This document shows, in pieces, positions 18,991 to 27,946 of a stretch of DNA of 64,000 nt (positions are counted from its first letter, which is position 1; each line of letters opens with the position of its first letter). The notes beneath the pieces are model-generated. The model saw only the letters and a list, made by a program, of their open reading frames with translations, was not told the DNA's origin and ran no database searches. The position numbers and the translations under genes are program-made. Origin of the DNA: Vibrionaceae bacterium (GTDB taxonomy: Bacteria > Pseudomonadota > Gammaproteobacteria > Enterobacterales > Vibrionaceae); NCBI GenBank assembly GCA_018222805.1, contig JAAEZQ010000004.1, positions 62,001 to 126,000 on the forward strand, in the 5' to 3' direction.

Positions 18991-20562
18991 TTATGGTAGT
19001 TTCACATTCGAAAGGTCTTCGTTAGCGCCGATTGCTTTCATTTCGCCAGCAACGATTTCTGCTAGCGGACCAAGGATAACTTGAAGGTTGTTCTCACCTA
19101 GTTTTACAACACCTTTTGCACCAAGCTTCTTCAGTACCGCTTCATCAGCTACAGAACGGTCTTTCAGAGTCAAACGTAGTCGAGTGATACAAGCATCGAT
19201 TGCAGTTAGGTTCTCATGACCACCAAGTGCCTTCAGGTATTGGCGAGCTAAGTCACCACTTTTTTTCTCACCAGCAGGAGTTGCTGCTTCGCTGTCGTCA
19301 TCTTCACGGCCTGGCGATTTCAGGTTGAAAGCGCGGATAGCAAATGTGAAAGTGATGAAATAAAGTGCACCAAAGCCAAGACCAACAGCACCAAGCAGCA
19401 GTGGTTTCGTCGCTAGACCGAAGTTCAACCAGTAGTCAATTAGGCCAGCAGAGAACGTGAAACCGTGCAGCGTACCAAGCATGTTAGCCACAACGAGCGA
19501 CAGACCAGTGAACACGGCGTGAATCGCGTATAGAGCAGGCGCTAAGAACATGAACATGAATTCTAGTGGCTCTGTGATACCTGTTAGGAATGAACAGAAT
19601 GCAACAGAGAATAAGGCACCACCTACTTGGTGACGTTTTTCAACAGGAGCAGCAAAGTACATCGCCAGAGCCGCGCCAGGCAGACCAAACATCATGATTG
19701 GGAAGAAGCCATTCATGAATGTACCAGCACCTTTGTCACCACCAAAGAAGCGATGTAGGTCACCAGATTTAATTGTCTCAGTCACTTCTTTCACTGTTGC
19801 TGTGATTTCAGGAGTTACTGAGTTAGCGAATTCAAATGTGTGAGTTTGACCAACAACAAGCGTTTTAGCTAGAGCCGGGTCAACACACAACTGCTGTACT
19901 GCTGGTAGAGCTTGACCCGCAGCAGAAGCACCTGCAATTACGATTTCCTGACAAGAGCCCATACCGAACCAGAAGAACGAGTTTAGTACGTGATGTAGAC
20001 CGACAGGAATCAGCGCACGGTTAAGCGTACCGTATACAAACTGACCGATAGCACCAGATGTAGAGATAGCGTGAGCAAGTGCGTCCAGACCACCTTGGAT
20101 CGTTGGCCATACAATGCCACCAACGGCACCAGCGGCTAGAGCAAAAAGGCCCGCCATAATAGGCACTAGACGTTTACCAGAGAAGAATGCCAACCACTCA
20201 GGAAGACGGGTAGCGTGAAAAGCATTGTAAGAGTGACCGGCAATGATACCTGCAATGATACCGCCGAAGAATGACATGTTAACTGATGGATCAATTGTTT
20301 CCGCTGTAGCTTTGAGCACAAAGTACGCCACCGCACCAGCAAGACCAGCCGCACCTTGGCCGTCTTTAGATAAACCGATCGCAATACCTAAGCCAAACAA
20401 CAATGGAAGGTTAGAAAAGATTGAGTTACCAGCTTGTGCCATAAATGCAATATCAAGTACATCAGGTTGGCCCAAACGCAATAACAAACCTGCGATTGGC
20501 AAGGTCGCGATAGGAAGCATAAGAGCTTTACCCAACTTCTGCGCGTATCCGAGAATATTCAC
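18991..20562 (-). CDS. nagE: PTS N-acetylglucosamine transporter, IICB (no IIA domain)
   Basis: Phosphotransferase-system permease that imports and phosphorylates N-acetylglucosamine. Order: IIC membrane domain (about 1-385, roughly ten helices, with HHVLNSFFWFGMG and FMNGFFPIMMFGLPGAALA signatures), an acidic linker (REDDDSEA), then IIB (about 440-515) with phosphorylated C458 in IDACITRLRL. At 523 residues it stops after IIB, whereas E. coli NagE (about 648) carries a fused IIA. Phosphate must therefore come from a separate IIA, most simply Crr at 55259-55768. The start is GTG at 20562 with GGGGGAAC upstream. It is divergent from nagA-nagC, with a shared control region. Confidence 0.95.
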   Translation of the reverse strand: MNILGYAQKLGKALMLPIATLPIAGLLLRLGQPDVLDIAFMAQAGNSIFSNLPLLFGLGIAIGLSKDGQGAAGLAGAVAYFVLKATAETIDPSVNMSFFGGIIAGIIAGHSYNAFHATRLPEWLAFFSGKRLVPIMAGLFALAAGAVGGIVWPTIQGGLDALAHAISTSGAIGQFVYGTLNRALIPVGLHHVLNSFFWFGMGSCQEIVIAGASAAGQALPAVQQLCVDPALAKTLVVGQTHTFEFANSVTPEITATVKEVTETIKSGDLHRFFGGDKGAGTFMNGFFPIMMFGLPGAALAMYFAAPVEKRHQVGGALFSVAFCSFLTGITEPLEFMFMFLAPALYAIHAVFTGLSLVVANMLGTLHGFTFSAGLIDYWLNFGLATKPLLLGAVGLGFGALYFITFTFAIRAFNLKSPGREDDDSEAATPAGEKKSGDLARQYLKALGGHENLTAIDACITRLRLTLKDRSVADEAVLKKLGAKGVVKLGENNLQVILGPLAEIVAGEMKAIGANEDLSNVKLP

Positions 20563-21056
20563 CTTTAGTTCCCCCTATAGGATTAGATGTTATGTTGAAT
20601 AACTTATTTTAGTCGTTCAATTTAGTCCTGTTCAGTTTATGACATTAATTTTGCTCCGCAAATTAAAAGCTCACTGTTTGTGATCATAATCACCAGAATT
20701 CACCCTAAAAGGAGGTTTTTGCTAGCGGGATCATAAAACTTATTTTATCATACAAAAAAATGGCATTTCAAAGATAACATCCTCGCACTTTATGCAAGGA
20801 AGAATCAGTGTTATTTTAGTCTCCAGCGAGTAATCTACGGTAACTTCGCTCTGAAAAAGAATCCGTTAAAAGTAGTTCATTTAACATTTTCAGTCCGTTA
20901 TGGTTAGTTACTCCACCATGGTCGAAATAAACACAACTTGCCTTATGTAACTCGTTATCTAATTTCATGGTACAGACTAAGTAACCACATGACTCAAATC
21001 GTCATCCTTTAGATAGCATTACAGACATGAATTCTCACTATAAGGACTAGCTGACT
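20563..21056. promoter_or_regulatory. nagE / nagA divergent control region
   Basis: 494 bases with no gene. It holds a good CRP site (20679-20694) and three copies of TTATTTTA (20604, 20740, 20811), the first two continuing into A/T-rich halves that resemble half of known NagC operators. Spacing of 136 and 71 bases would allow looping between sites, as described for NagC in E. coli. Assignment to NagC is inferred from motif resemblance and from nagC being adjacent. Confidence 0.5.
20679..20694. promoter_or_regulatory. CRP-cAMP binding site between nagE and nagA
   Basis: TGTGATCATAATCACC matches the CRP consensus TGTGA-N6-TCACA with only the last base differing. It lies 117 bases before nagE and about 360 before nagA, so it most likely activates nagE. 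Confidence 0.6.
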
Positions 21057-22193
21057 ATGTACGCGCTAAGTAACTGTAAAATCTATACCGGTAGTGATGT
21101 TCTACACGAACATGCGGTCATCATCGAAAACGACCTAATTCAATCTGTTGTACCAGTTGCCGAACTACCGAAAGGCATCGAGGTGAAAGATCTAAATGGT
21201 GCGAACCTAAGTCCGGGATTCATTGACCTTCAACTAAACGGTTGTGGTGGAGTGATGTTGAATGACGACATCACCCCCAAAACAATGCAAATCATGCATG
21301 AGGCAAACCTCAAGTCAGGTTGTACCAGTTACTTACCGACACTAATTACGTCTTCAGATGAAGATATGCGTGCAGCGATCAACGCAGCTCGTGAATACCA
21401 CAATCAATACCAAAATCAATCTCTAGGTCTACACTTGGAAGGCCCGTATCTTAACGTCGCGAAAAAAGGCATCCACAATGTCGACTTTATTCGCCCGTCA
21501 GATGAAGACATGATTGATCTGATTTGTGCAAATAGTGACATCATAGCGAAAGTGACTCTCGCACCAGAACAGAACAACCCTGAGCATATTCGACGCTTAA
21601 AAGCGGCTGGCGTCGTAGTTTCAATCGGCCATACCAATGCTACATATAAGGAAGCTCGTAAAGGCTTTGAAGCAGGAATTTCTTTCGCAACGCACCTGTT
21701 TAATGCGATGACGCCAATGGTTGGTCGTGAGCCTGGTGTGGTCGGTGCTATTTACGATACACCTGAGGTTTACGCAGGAATTATCGCTGATGGTTTTCAT
21801 GTAGACTACGCAAACATCAGAATTGCTCATAAAATCAAGGGTGAGAAGCTTGTTTTGGTGACGGATGCCACAGCTCCAGCAGGTGCTAACATTGATCACT
21901 TTATTTTTGTCGGTAAGAAAGTATATTACCGAGATGGTAAGTGTGTTGATGAAAATGGCACACTAGGCGGCTCAGCCCTGACTATGATTGAAGCAGTTCA
22001 GAATACGGTTGAGCACGCAGGAATCGCTTTAGACGAAGCTCTACGCATGGCCACATTGTACCCGGCAACCGCTATTGGGGTTGAGGATAAACTTGGCCGA
22101 GTTCGAACAGGCATGGTAGCAAACCTGACTGTTTTCGATCGTGACTTCAATGTAAAAGCGACGGTTGTTAACGGACAATACGAGCACAATTAA
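21057..22193 (+). CDS. nagA: N-acetylglucosamine-6-phosphate deacetylase
   Basis: Removes acetate from GlcNAc-6-P produced by NagE, giving glucosamine-6-P. The 378-residue amidohydrolase-fold protein shows LEGPYL near residue 129, [11 protein letters not shown] near 190, [11 protein letters not shown] near 210 and [10 protein letters not shown] near 265, covering the metal-binding Glu/His residues and the catalytic Asp. Length agrees with E. coli NagA (382). nagC follows after 2 bases, so they are translationally linked. nagB (deaminase) is not next to it, unlike in E. coli, and must lie elsewhere. Confidence 0.97.
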   Translation: MYALSNCKIYTGSDVLHEHAVIIENDLIQSVVPVAELPKGIEVKDLNGANLSPGFIDLQLNGCGGVMLNDDITPKTMQIMHEANLKSGCTSYLPTLITSSDEDMRAAINAAREYHNQYQNQSLGLHLEGPYLNVAKKGIHNVDFIRPSDEDMIDLICANSDIIAKVTLAPEQNNPEHIRRLKAAGVVVSIGHTNATYKEARKGFEAGISFATHLFNAMTPMVGREPGVVGAIYDTPEVYAGIIADGFHVDYANIRIAHKIKGEKLVLVTDATAPAGANIDHFIFVGKKVYYRDGKCVDENGTLGGSALTMIEAVQNTVEHAGIALDEALRMATLYPATAIGVEDKLGRVRTGMVANLTVFDRDFNVKATVVNGQYEHN

Positions 22194-22195
22194 GC

Positions 22196-23410
22196 ATGAA
22201 TGGCGGACAAATTGGTAATGTAGATTTAGTAAAACAGCTTAACAGCGCTGCGGTATACAGGCTGATAGATCAGCAAGGTCCTATCTCCCGTATTCAAGTC
22301 GCAGATGTTAGCCAGCTGGCTCCCGCGAGTGTTACCAAAATAACCCGCCAACTTTTAGAACGTGGCCTAATTAAAGAGGTCGCGCAGCAAGCTTCTACTG
22401 GTGGTCGTCGAGCTATCTCGCTGACCACAGAAGTAAAACCTTTTCATTCAGTCGCAGTTCGTCTAGGACGTGACTACATTCAGTTCTGCTTGTATGACTT
22501 AGGCGGCACAGCGCTTGCTGAAGATCAGCATGAACTGCACTATACCAATCAGGAAGACTTGATTGCTGGTTTAATCGATTTACTGAAAAGTTTCGTTAAT
22601 CGCAACCAAGATAAAATTGATCAGTTGATTGCCATTGGTATTACTTTACCAGGCTTGGTCAACCCGACCACCGGTGTGGTTGAGTACATGCCAAATACAG
22701 ACGTTGATAACCTAGCACTTGGTGAAATCGTCAGTGAAAAGTTCAATACCGCTTGTTTCGTTGGTAACGATGTTCGTGGGATGGCTTTGGCTGAGCATTA
22801 CTTTGGCGCAAGCCAAGATTGTCAGGATTCCATCCTCGTAAGTGTCCACCGCGGTACAGGAGCAGGTATCATTGTTAATGGCCAGGTATTTCTCGGCTTT
22901 AACCGTAACGTTGGTGAGATTGGCCATATCCAAATCGACCCGCTGGGTGAACAGTGCCAATGTGGTAACTTCGGTTGTTTAGAAACGGTTGCAGCAAACC
23001 CAGCAATCATACACCGTGTAAAGCAGCTCCTCGCGCAAGGTTACGAATCCAGCTTGACTGAGCTTGAAAACATCACAATTCAGGACGTATGCGCACACGC
23101 AATTAACGGTGATGAACTCGCAAAACAGAGTTTAGTTCGTGTTGGTAATCAACTAGGTAAAGCGATTGCTATCACTATCAACTTATTTAACCCACAGAAA
23201 ATAGTTATCGCTGGAGATATTACTGCGGCGCAAGAAATTGTATTCCCGGCAATTCAACGTAACGTTGAAAACCAATCTCTAAAAACTTTCCATAACGCTC
23301 TTCCTATTGTTGCCTCACAAATCGATAAGCAGCCAACAATGGGGGCATTTGCCATGATCAAGCGTGCAATGTTAAACGGGGTTTTGTTACAAAAGTTATT
23401 GGAAGACTAA
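22196..23410 (+). CDS. nagC: NagC, ROK-family repressor of GlcNAc genes
   Basis: Transcription factor that represses GlcNAc/chitin genes and is induced by GlcNAc-6-P. The 404-residue protein has an N-terminal winged helix (about 15-75; ISRIQVADVSQLAPASVTKI, then GGRRAISL) and a ROK sugar-kinase-like core with the glycine-rich RGTGAGIIVNGQ and the zinc motif CQCGNFGCLETVAANP near residue 255-270. It is joined to nagA with a 2-base gap and closed by a terminator. It probably also controls the divergent nagE. Confidence 0.95.
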   Translation: MNGGQIGNVDLVKQLNSAAVYRLIDQQGPISRIQVADVSQLAPASVTKITRQLLERGLIKEVAQQASTGGRRAISLTTEVKPFHSVAVRLGRDYIQFCLYDLGGTALAEDQHELHYTNQEDLIAGLIDLLKSFVNRNQDKIDQLIAIGITLPGLVNPTTGVVEYMPNTDVDNLALGEIVSEKFNTACFVGNDVRGMALAEHYFGASQDCQDSILVSVHRGTGAGIIVNGQVFLGFNRNVGEIGHIQIDPLGEQCQCGNFGCLETVAANPAIIHRVKQLLAQGYESSLTELENITIQDVCAHAINGDELAKQSLVRVGNQLGKAIAITINLFNPQKIVIAGDITAAQEIVFPAIQRNVENQSLKTFHNALPIVASQIDKQPTMGAFAMIKRAMLNGVLLQKLLED

Positions 23411-23438
23411 GTATATTTCATCAATTGAGTTACAATCT

Positions 23439-23465
23439 CGGGCTGTGCTTGCACAGCCCGTTTTT
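23439..23465 (+). terminator. Terminator of nagA-nagC
   Basis: CGGGCTGTGC (23439-23448) / GCACAGCCCG (23451-23460) followed by TTTTTGC. Confidence 0.88.
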
Positions 23466-23574
23466 GCATATCAGGAAACTCAACCCAATTACTGCAAACT
23501 TTGCCTTGCTCTAAACGATTTTTCCTGCGCAATTACCTGACGTTAATTTACTGGCATGGGTATTACTTATCAGC

Positions 23575-25164
23575 ATGGAAATAATTCTAATAACAACGGC
23601 ATTTTTGGCTGGCTTCGTTGCCCTAAAGTGCTCACTTCCTCCTCTAGTTGGCTTCTTGCTCGCAGGATTTGGACTGCACGCGTTTGGCTATCAAAGCAAT
23701 GAAGTGATCGTTGACCTAGCCGATCTCGGCGTTACCCTCTTATTATTCACAATCGGCCTAAAGCTCGATGTAAAAACGCTGTTATCAAAAGAGATATGGG
23801 GAGGTGCTACAGCACATAACATCCTCTCCACAACGGTGTTCACCATCGCGCTCGCGGGATTAAAACTACTCGGCCTTACCTCTCTGTCAGGTATGGATAT
23901 TGGCCAAATTCTACTACTGGCTTTTGCTTTGTCGTTTTCGAGTACCGTTTTTGCAGTCAAAACACTGCAAGAAAAAGGTGAGATGAGCGCAACATATGGC
24001 ACTATCGCGATCGGCATCCTAGTCATGCAGGACATCTTTGCCGTCGTATTTCTGACCGTATCGACTGGCAAAATTCCAGAGTGGTATGCGATTGGTCTGT
24101 TTGCCCTACCTCTGCTGCGCCCTTTGTTTTACAAGTTACTGGATAAAGTTGGCCACGGTGAGATGTTGGTCTTATGCGGTATATTCTTCGCTCTGGTCGT
24201 CGGTGCAGGTTTATTTAACCTCGTAGGCATGAAGCCAGATCTTGGTGCACTGATTTTAGGCATGTTACTGGCTGGTCATCGAAAAGCATCTGAGCTCTCA
24301 AAATCGCTGTTTAATATGAAAGAGCTCTTCTTAGTTTGCTTCTTCTTGAATATTGGCTTATCGGCATCGCTGAGTTTTACCGGCATCGCACTCGCCATTT
24401 TATTCATCCTCTTACTACCGATAAAAGGCTTGCTGTACTTTTTAACCATTAACTATTTTAACTTTCGGGTCCGCACATCGTTACTCGCATCATTGTCCCT
24501 GTTTAACTACAGCGAGTTCGGCCTAATCGTCGGCGGTCTGGCGTATAAAATGGGCTGGATGCCAAGTGACATGCTCGCCGCAATCGCTGTTGCCGTATCA
24601 ATTTCATTTATTATCTCTGCGCCACTCAACCGTCTGAGTAATAAAATTTATCAACATTCAGGCAAGTGGCTACAAGAGACAGCAGCGGAAAAACTTAACC
24701 AACGTGATCAGCTGATCAACCCAGGACATGCTCAGGTTCTAATCCTAGGTATGGGCCGAATAGGGACTGGTGCTTACGATGAGTTATGCTCTCGTTACGG
24801 GAAGATCTCGCTTGGAGTGGAAATTCGCGAGGAAGCAGCCGTTAAGCACCGCGCCGAAGGCCGTAATGTCATTTCTGGTGACGCAACGGACCCAGACTTC
24901 TGGGAGCGTATCCTCGATACAGGACACGTCCAACTGGTGCTATTAGCAATGCCTCATCACCAAGGTAATCAGACCGCATTAGAACAGCTGCAGCGCCGAC
25001 ACTATAAAGGCCAGATAGCCGCGATTGCAGAGTACCCAGACCAACTTGACGGTCTGCTGGAAAAAGGCGTGCATGCTGCGTTCAATATCTATAATGAAGC
25101 CGGTAGTGGTTTTGCAAGACATGTTTGTCAGCAGTTAGAACCCAAATTCACACCAACAAAATAA
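23575..25164 (+). CDS. CPA2-family cation:proton antiporter with TrkA-N domain
   Basis: Membrane antiporter of the monovalent cation:proton antiporter-2 family (KefB/KefC/YbaL relatives), exchanging K+ or Na+ for H+. The 529-residue protein has an N-terminal membrane domain (about 1-370, some 11-12 helices; DLGVTLLLFTIGLKLD near 50-65 is a CPA2 signature) and a cytosolic TrkA-N/RCK nucleotide-binding domain from about 380 with VLILGMGRIGTGAYDEL and a Rossmann acid in LGVEIREE. There is no KefC-type glutathione-binding extension evident, so ligand control may be by NAD(H). It is a single gene with its own terminator. Ion specificity cannot be told from sequence. Confidence 0.9.
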   Translation: MEIILITTAFLAGFVALKCSLPPLVGFLLAGFGLHAFGYQSNEVIVDLADLGVTLLLFTIGLKLDVKTLLSKEIWGGATAHNILSTTVFTIALAGLKLLGLTSLSGMDIGQILLLAFALSFSSTVFAVKTLQEKGEMSATYGTIAIGILVMQDIFAVVFLTVSTGKIPEWYAIGLFALPLLRPLFYKLLDKVGHGEMLVLCGIFFALVVGAGLFNLVGMKPDLGALILGMLLAGHRKASELSKSLFNMKELFLVCFFLNIGLSASLSFTGIALAILFILLLPIKGLLYFLTINYFNFRVRTSLLASLSLFNYSEFGLIVGGLAYKMGWMPSDMLAAIAVAVSISFIISAPLNRLSNKIYQHSGKWLQETAAEKLNQRDQLINPGHAQVLILGMGRIGTGAYDELCSRYGKISLGVEIREEAAVKHRAEGRNVISGDATDPDFWERILDTGHVQLVLLAMPHHQGNQTALEQLQRRHYKGQIAAIAEYPDQLDGLLEKGVHAAFNIYNEAGSGFARHVCQQLEPKFTPTK

Positions 25165-25185
25165 GCACTCAAGTGAATAACCTAC

Positions 25186-25217
25186 AAAGCCTTCATTCAA
25201 AAAGAAGGCTTTTTTTG
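25186..25217 (+). terminator. Terminator of the CPA2 antiporter gene
   Basis: AAAGCCTTC (25186-25194) / GAAGGCTTT (25204-25212) followed by TTTTTG. Confidence 0.85.
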
Positions 25218-25393
25218 TGTTCTTTTTATACCAAACCTTGATTTTATCCACCAAAAGCCAAGAATAATTAGAAATCATTCACCCACAAGGGTCTTTTATC
25301 AATTTTTTAATCACAAAGCGTTGCTTTTTTTACTCAAACTGGCAAATTGAAGCCATACCGATTAGAAATTGTTTAGTTTAAAAAGGAAGTTGT

Positions 25394-27058
25394 ATGTGTT
25401 CAGTATTTGGCATTTTAGACATTAAAAGTGACGCAGCAGCGTTGCGCCCTATCGCATTAGAAATGTCGAAAAAGCTTCGTCACCGAGGCCCAGACTGGTC
25501 TGGTATCTATTCTTCAGATAAAGCAATTCTGGCTCATGAACGCTTGGCCATTGTTGGTCTTAATAGCGGAGCACAACCACTATACAGCCCTGATAAAAAT
25601 CTAATCCTTGCAGTAAACGGTGAAATCTACAACCACAAAGAGATCCGTGCACGCTACGAAGGCAAGTATGAGTTCCAAACTGACTCAGATTGTGAAGTTA
25701 TTCTTGCGCTATACCAAGATATGGGCGCAGACCTTCTTGAAGAACTAAACGGTATTTTCGCTTTCGTTCTTTACGATGAAGAGAAAGACGAGTATCTCGT
25801 AGGCCGTGACCATATCGGTATTATTCCTCTTTACCAAGGTCATGATGAACACGGCAACTTCTATGTTGCTTCTGAGATGAAAGCACTTGTACCTGTATGT
25901 AAAACAGTGAGTGAATTCCCTCCAGGTAGCCACTACAGCTCTAAAGACGCAGAGCCACAACGCTACTACGTTCGTGACTGGAACGAATACGCTGCAGTTC
26001 AAGGTAACAGCACGAGTAAAGAAGAGCTAACTGAAGCGCTTGAAGCCGCGGTAAAACGCCAGCTAATGACTGACGTACCATACGGTGTACTTTTGTCAGG
26101 TGGTTTAGACTCGTCTATCACATCCGCGGTTGCTAAACGTTTTGCGGCAATGCGTATTGAAGATGACGAAAAATCAGCAGCCTGGTGGCCACAGCTGCAC
26201 TCATTTGCAGTTGGCCTTGAAGGTGCTCCAGACTTAAAAGCAGCACGCGAAGTTGCGGACCAAATCGGTACTGTACACCATGAAATGACTTACACCATTC
26301 AGGAAGGTCTTGATGCGATTCGTGATGTGATTTACCACATCGAAACGTATGACGTAACCACAATCCGCGCTTCAACGCCGATGTTCCTAATGGGACGTAA
26401 AATCAAAGCGATGGGTATCAAAATGGTGCTGTCAGGTGAAGGCGCAGATGAAATCTTTGGCGGTTACCTGTACTTCCACAAAGCACCAAACGCGCAAGAG
26501 TTCCACGAAGAAACGGTTCGTAAACTGCTTGCTCTGAACATGTTTGACTGTGCTCGCGCAAACAAATCGCTTGCAGCATGGGGCGTCGAAGGCCGTGTAC
26601 CTTTCTTGGACAAAGAGTTTATTGACGTCGCAATGCGCCTAAACCCTGCAGACAAAATGTGTGGCAACGGTAAAATGGAGAAGCACATCCTACGTGAGTG
26701 TTTTGAACACTACTTGCCAGAAGCAATCGCTTGGCGCCAGAAAGAGCAATTCTCTGACGGTGTAGGTTACAGCTGGATTGATACGTTGAAAGAAGTAGCA
26801 GAACAGAAGGTTACGGATCAACAAATGGAAACGGCTCAGTACCGCTTCCCTTACAACACTCCAACCACTAAAGAAGGTTATGTGTACCGTGAAATCTTTG
26901 AAGAACTATTCCCACTGCCATCAGCAGCAGAGTGTGTTCCGGGCGGTCCATCTGTAGCTTGTTCTTCAGCAAAAGCGATTGAATGGGATGAGTCATTCCA
27001 AAACTGTGTAGACCCATCAGGCCGAGCAGTACAAGCCGTTCACAACGACGCTTACTAA
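25394..27058 (+). CDS. asnB: Asparagine synthase B (glutamine-hydrolysing)
   Basis: Makes asparagine from aspartate, ATP and glutamine. The 554-residue protein (same length as E. coli AsnB) starts MCSVFGILD; Cys2, exposed after Met removal, is the glutaminase nucleophile. The N-terminal Ntn glutaminase domain spans about 1-200 with RHRGPDWSG and NGEIYNH; the synthetase domain follows with the PP-loop VLLSGGLDSS near 233. AAGGA precedes the ATG. Single gene with its own terminator, convergent with rfaH. Confidence 0.97.
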   Translation: MCSVFGILDIKSDAAALRPIALEMSKKLRHRGPDWSGIYSSDKAILAHERLAIVGLNSGAQPLYSPDKNLILAVNGEIYNHKEIRARYEGKYEFQTDSDCEVILALYQDMGADLLEELNGIFAFVLYDEEKDEYLVGRDHIGIIPLYQGHDEHGNFYVASEMKALVPVCKTVSEFPPGSHYSSKDAEPQRYYVRDWNEYAAVQGNSTSKEELTEALEAAVKRQLMTDVPYGVLLSGGLDSSITSAVAKRFAAMRIEDDEKSAAWWPQLHSFAVGLEGAPDLKAAREVADQIGTVHHEMTYTIQEGLDAIRDVIYHIETYDVTTIRASTPMFLMGRKIKAMGIKMVLSGEGADEIFGGYLYFHKAPNAQEFHEETVRKLLALNMFDCARANKSLAAWGVEGRVPFLDKEFIDVAMRLNPADKMCGNGKMEKHILRECFEHYLPEAIAWRQKEQFSDGVGYSWIDTLKEVAEQKVTDQQMETAQYRFPYNTPTTKEGYVYREIFEELFPLPSAAECVPGGPSVACSSAKAIEWDESFQNCVDPSGRAVQAVHNDAY

Positions 27059-27073
27059 TTACTAATGAAAAGC

Positions 27074-27104
27074 AAAAGGGCTGGTTAAACCAGCCCTTTT
27101 ATTT
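27074..27104 (+). terminator. Terminator shared by asnB and rfaH
   Basis: Perfect 13-bp arms AAAAGGGCTGGTT (27074-27086) and AACCAGCCCTTTT (27088-27100), followed by ATTTAT. It lies between convergent genes and is symmetric enough to act both ways. Confidence 0.85.
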
Positions 27105-27117
27105 ATATATCAACAGG

Positions 27118-27618
27118 TTATTTTAAGTCTAAGTCATTATTATCAATACTGACTGGAACACGCTTGGTAATCATCTGCACGAGCATAATTGAACGCTTCT
27201 CTCCATCTTGCTCTTGGAAAATGGCATCAATACCAGCAAACTGACCACTTTTGACCCGAATCTGATCACCGGGTTTAGGCATATCATCACAAGCCGCTTG
27301 TTCATGACAACATTTTTCTATTTTCTTTAGTTCAAAAACTAAATCACCCTGAACTTCTTTTGGCTGCGCACCAAAACGAACAAAGTCAACAACTCCACGT
27401 GTGGAACGAACGGATGTAAAGTTCGGCCCCTCTTCGTAATCAAAACGAGCAAAGACATACGATGGGAACAGTGGCTCTTCGACTTTTTGTCTTTTGCCAC
27501 GTAATATTTTTTCGACTTCGACGGTCGGATAAAAACACTCTACCCCTTGATTTTCAAGGTGCTGCTTCGCCCTAACCTGCTCTCCTCGTTTACAATAAAG
27601 TAGATACCAACGTTTCAT
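27118..27618 (-). CDS. rfaH: Transcription antitermination factor RfaH
   Basis: NusG paralogue recruited at ops sites to raise expression of long operons for LPS, capsule, pili or secretion. The 166-residue protein matches E. coli RfaH (162): N-terminal NGN domain with WYLLYCKRGEQVRAKQHLE, LRGKRQKVEEPLFPSYVFA and RSTRGVVDFVRFG (to about 100), then a C-terminal KOW-type domain (about 115-160, PGDQIRVKSGQFAGIDAIF) that can switch fold in E. coli. An oddity is a cysteine cluster in the interdomain linker, C103, C104, H105, C110, absent from E. coli RfaH. Single gene, convergent with asnB. Confidence 0.93.
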   Translation of the reverse strand: MKRWYLLYCKRGEQVRAKQHLENQGVECFYPTVEVEKILRGKRQKVEEPLFPSYVFARFDYEEGPNFTSVRSTRGVVDFVRFGAQPKEVQGDLVFELKKIEKCCHEQAACDDMPKPGDQIRVKSGQFAGIDAIFQEQDGEKRSIMLVQMITKRVPVSIDNNDLDLK

Positions 27619-27946
27619 TTCTTACTAGCCATTTATCTTTTTCAAGCATCCTAGCATTAAGCCAAAGATGAGTCATGAGCAATTCATTCATCTATATAAT
27701 TATAAATAAATATCGCCCGCATAAATCAATTTCTCTTTGATATTTGTATAAATATCGCGCACAACCAAAAATGGGAAATTAGTTTTAACCACAGAAAGAA
27801 ACCATCAATTATTCCACAAATAAAATCAAAAACAGTAAGTTATAAAGGAAAAGGCGCAATTGTACAAAATTCTTTGTTTGTGATTTGTTAATTTTAAAGG
27901 TATATATTTGCCTCGGAAAATGTAACAACTATTACTAAAAGATCCT
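27619..27946. other. rfaH / peptide transporter divergent spacer
   Basis: 328 AT-rich bases with no gene. The notable feature is a direct repeat ATAAATATCGC at 27706-27716 and 27748-27758, 42 bases apart (four helical turns). No clear CRP, Fur or ArcA match was seen. Promoters for both genes must lie here. Confidence 0.45.

Noticed and set aside
20604..20614. Possible Fur box in the A/T-rich nag spacer
   Set aside because: No 19-bp GATAATGAT-type palindrome on inspection; TTATTTTA copies fit NagC-like half sites better.
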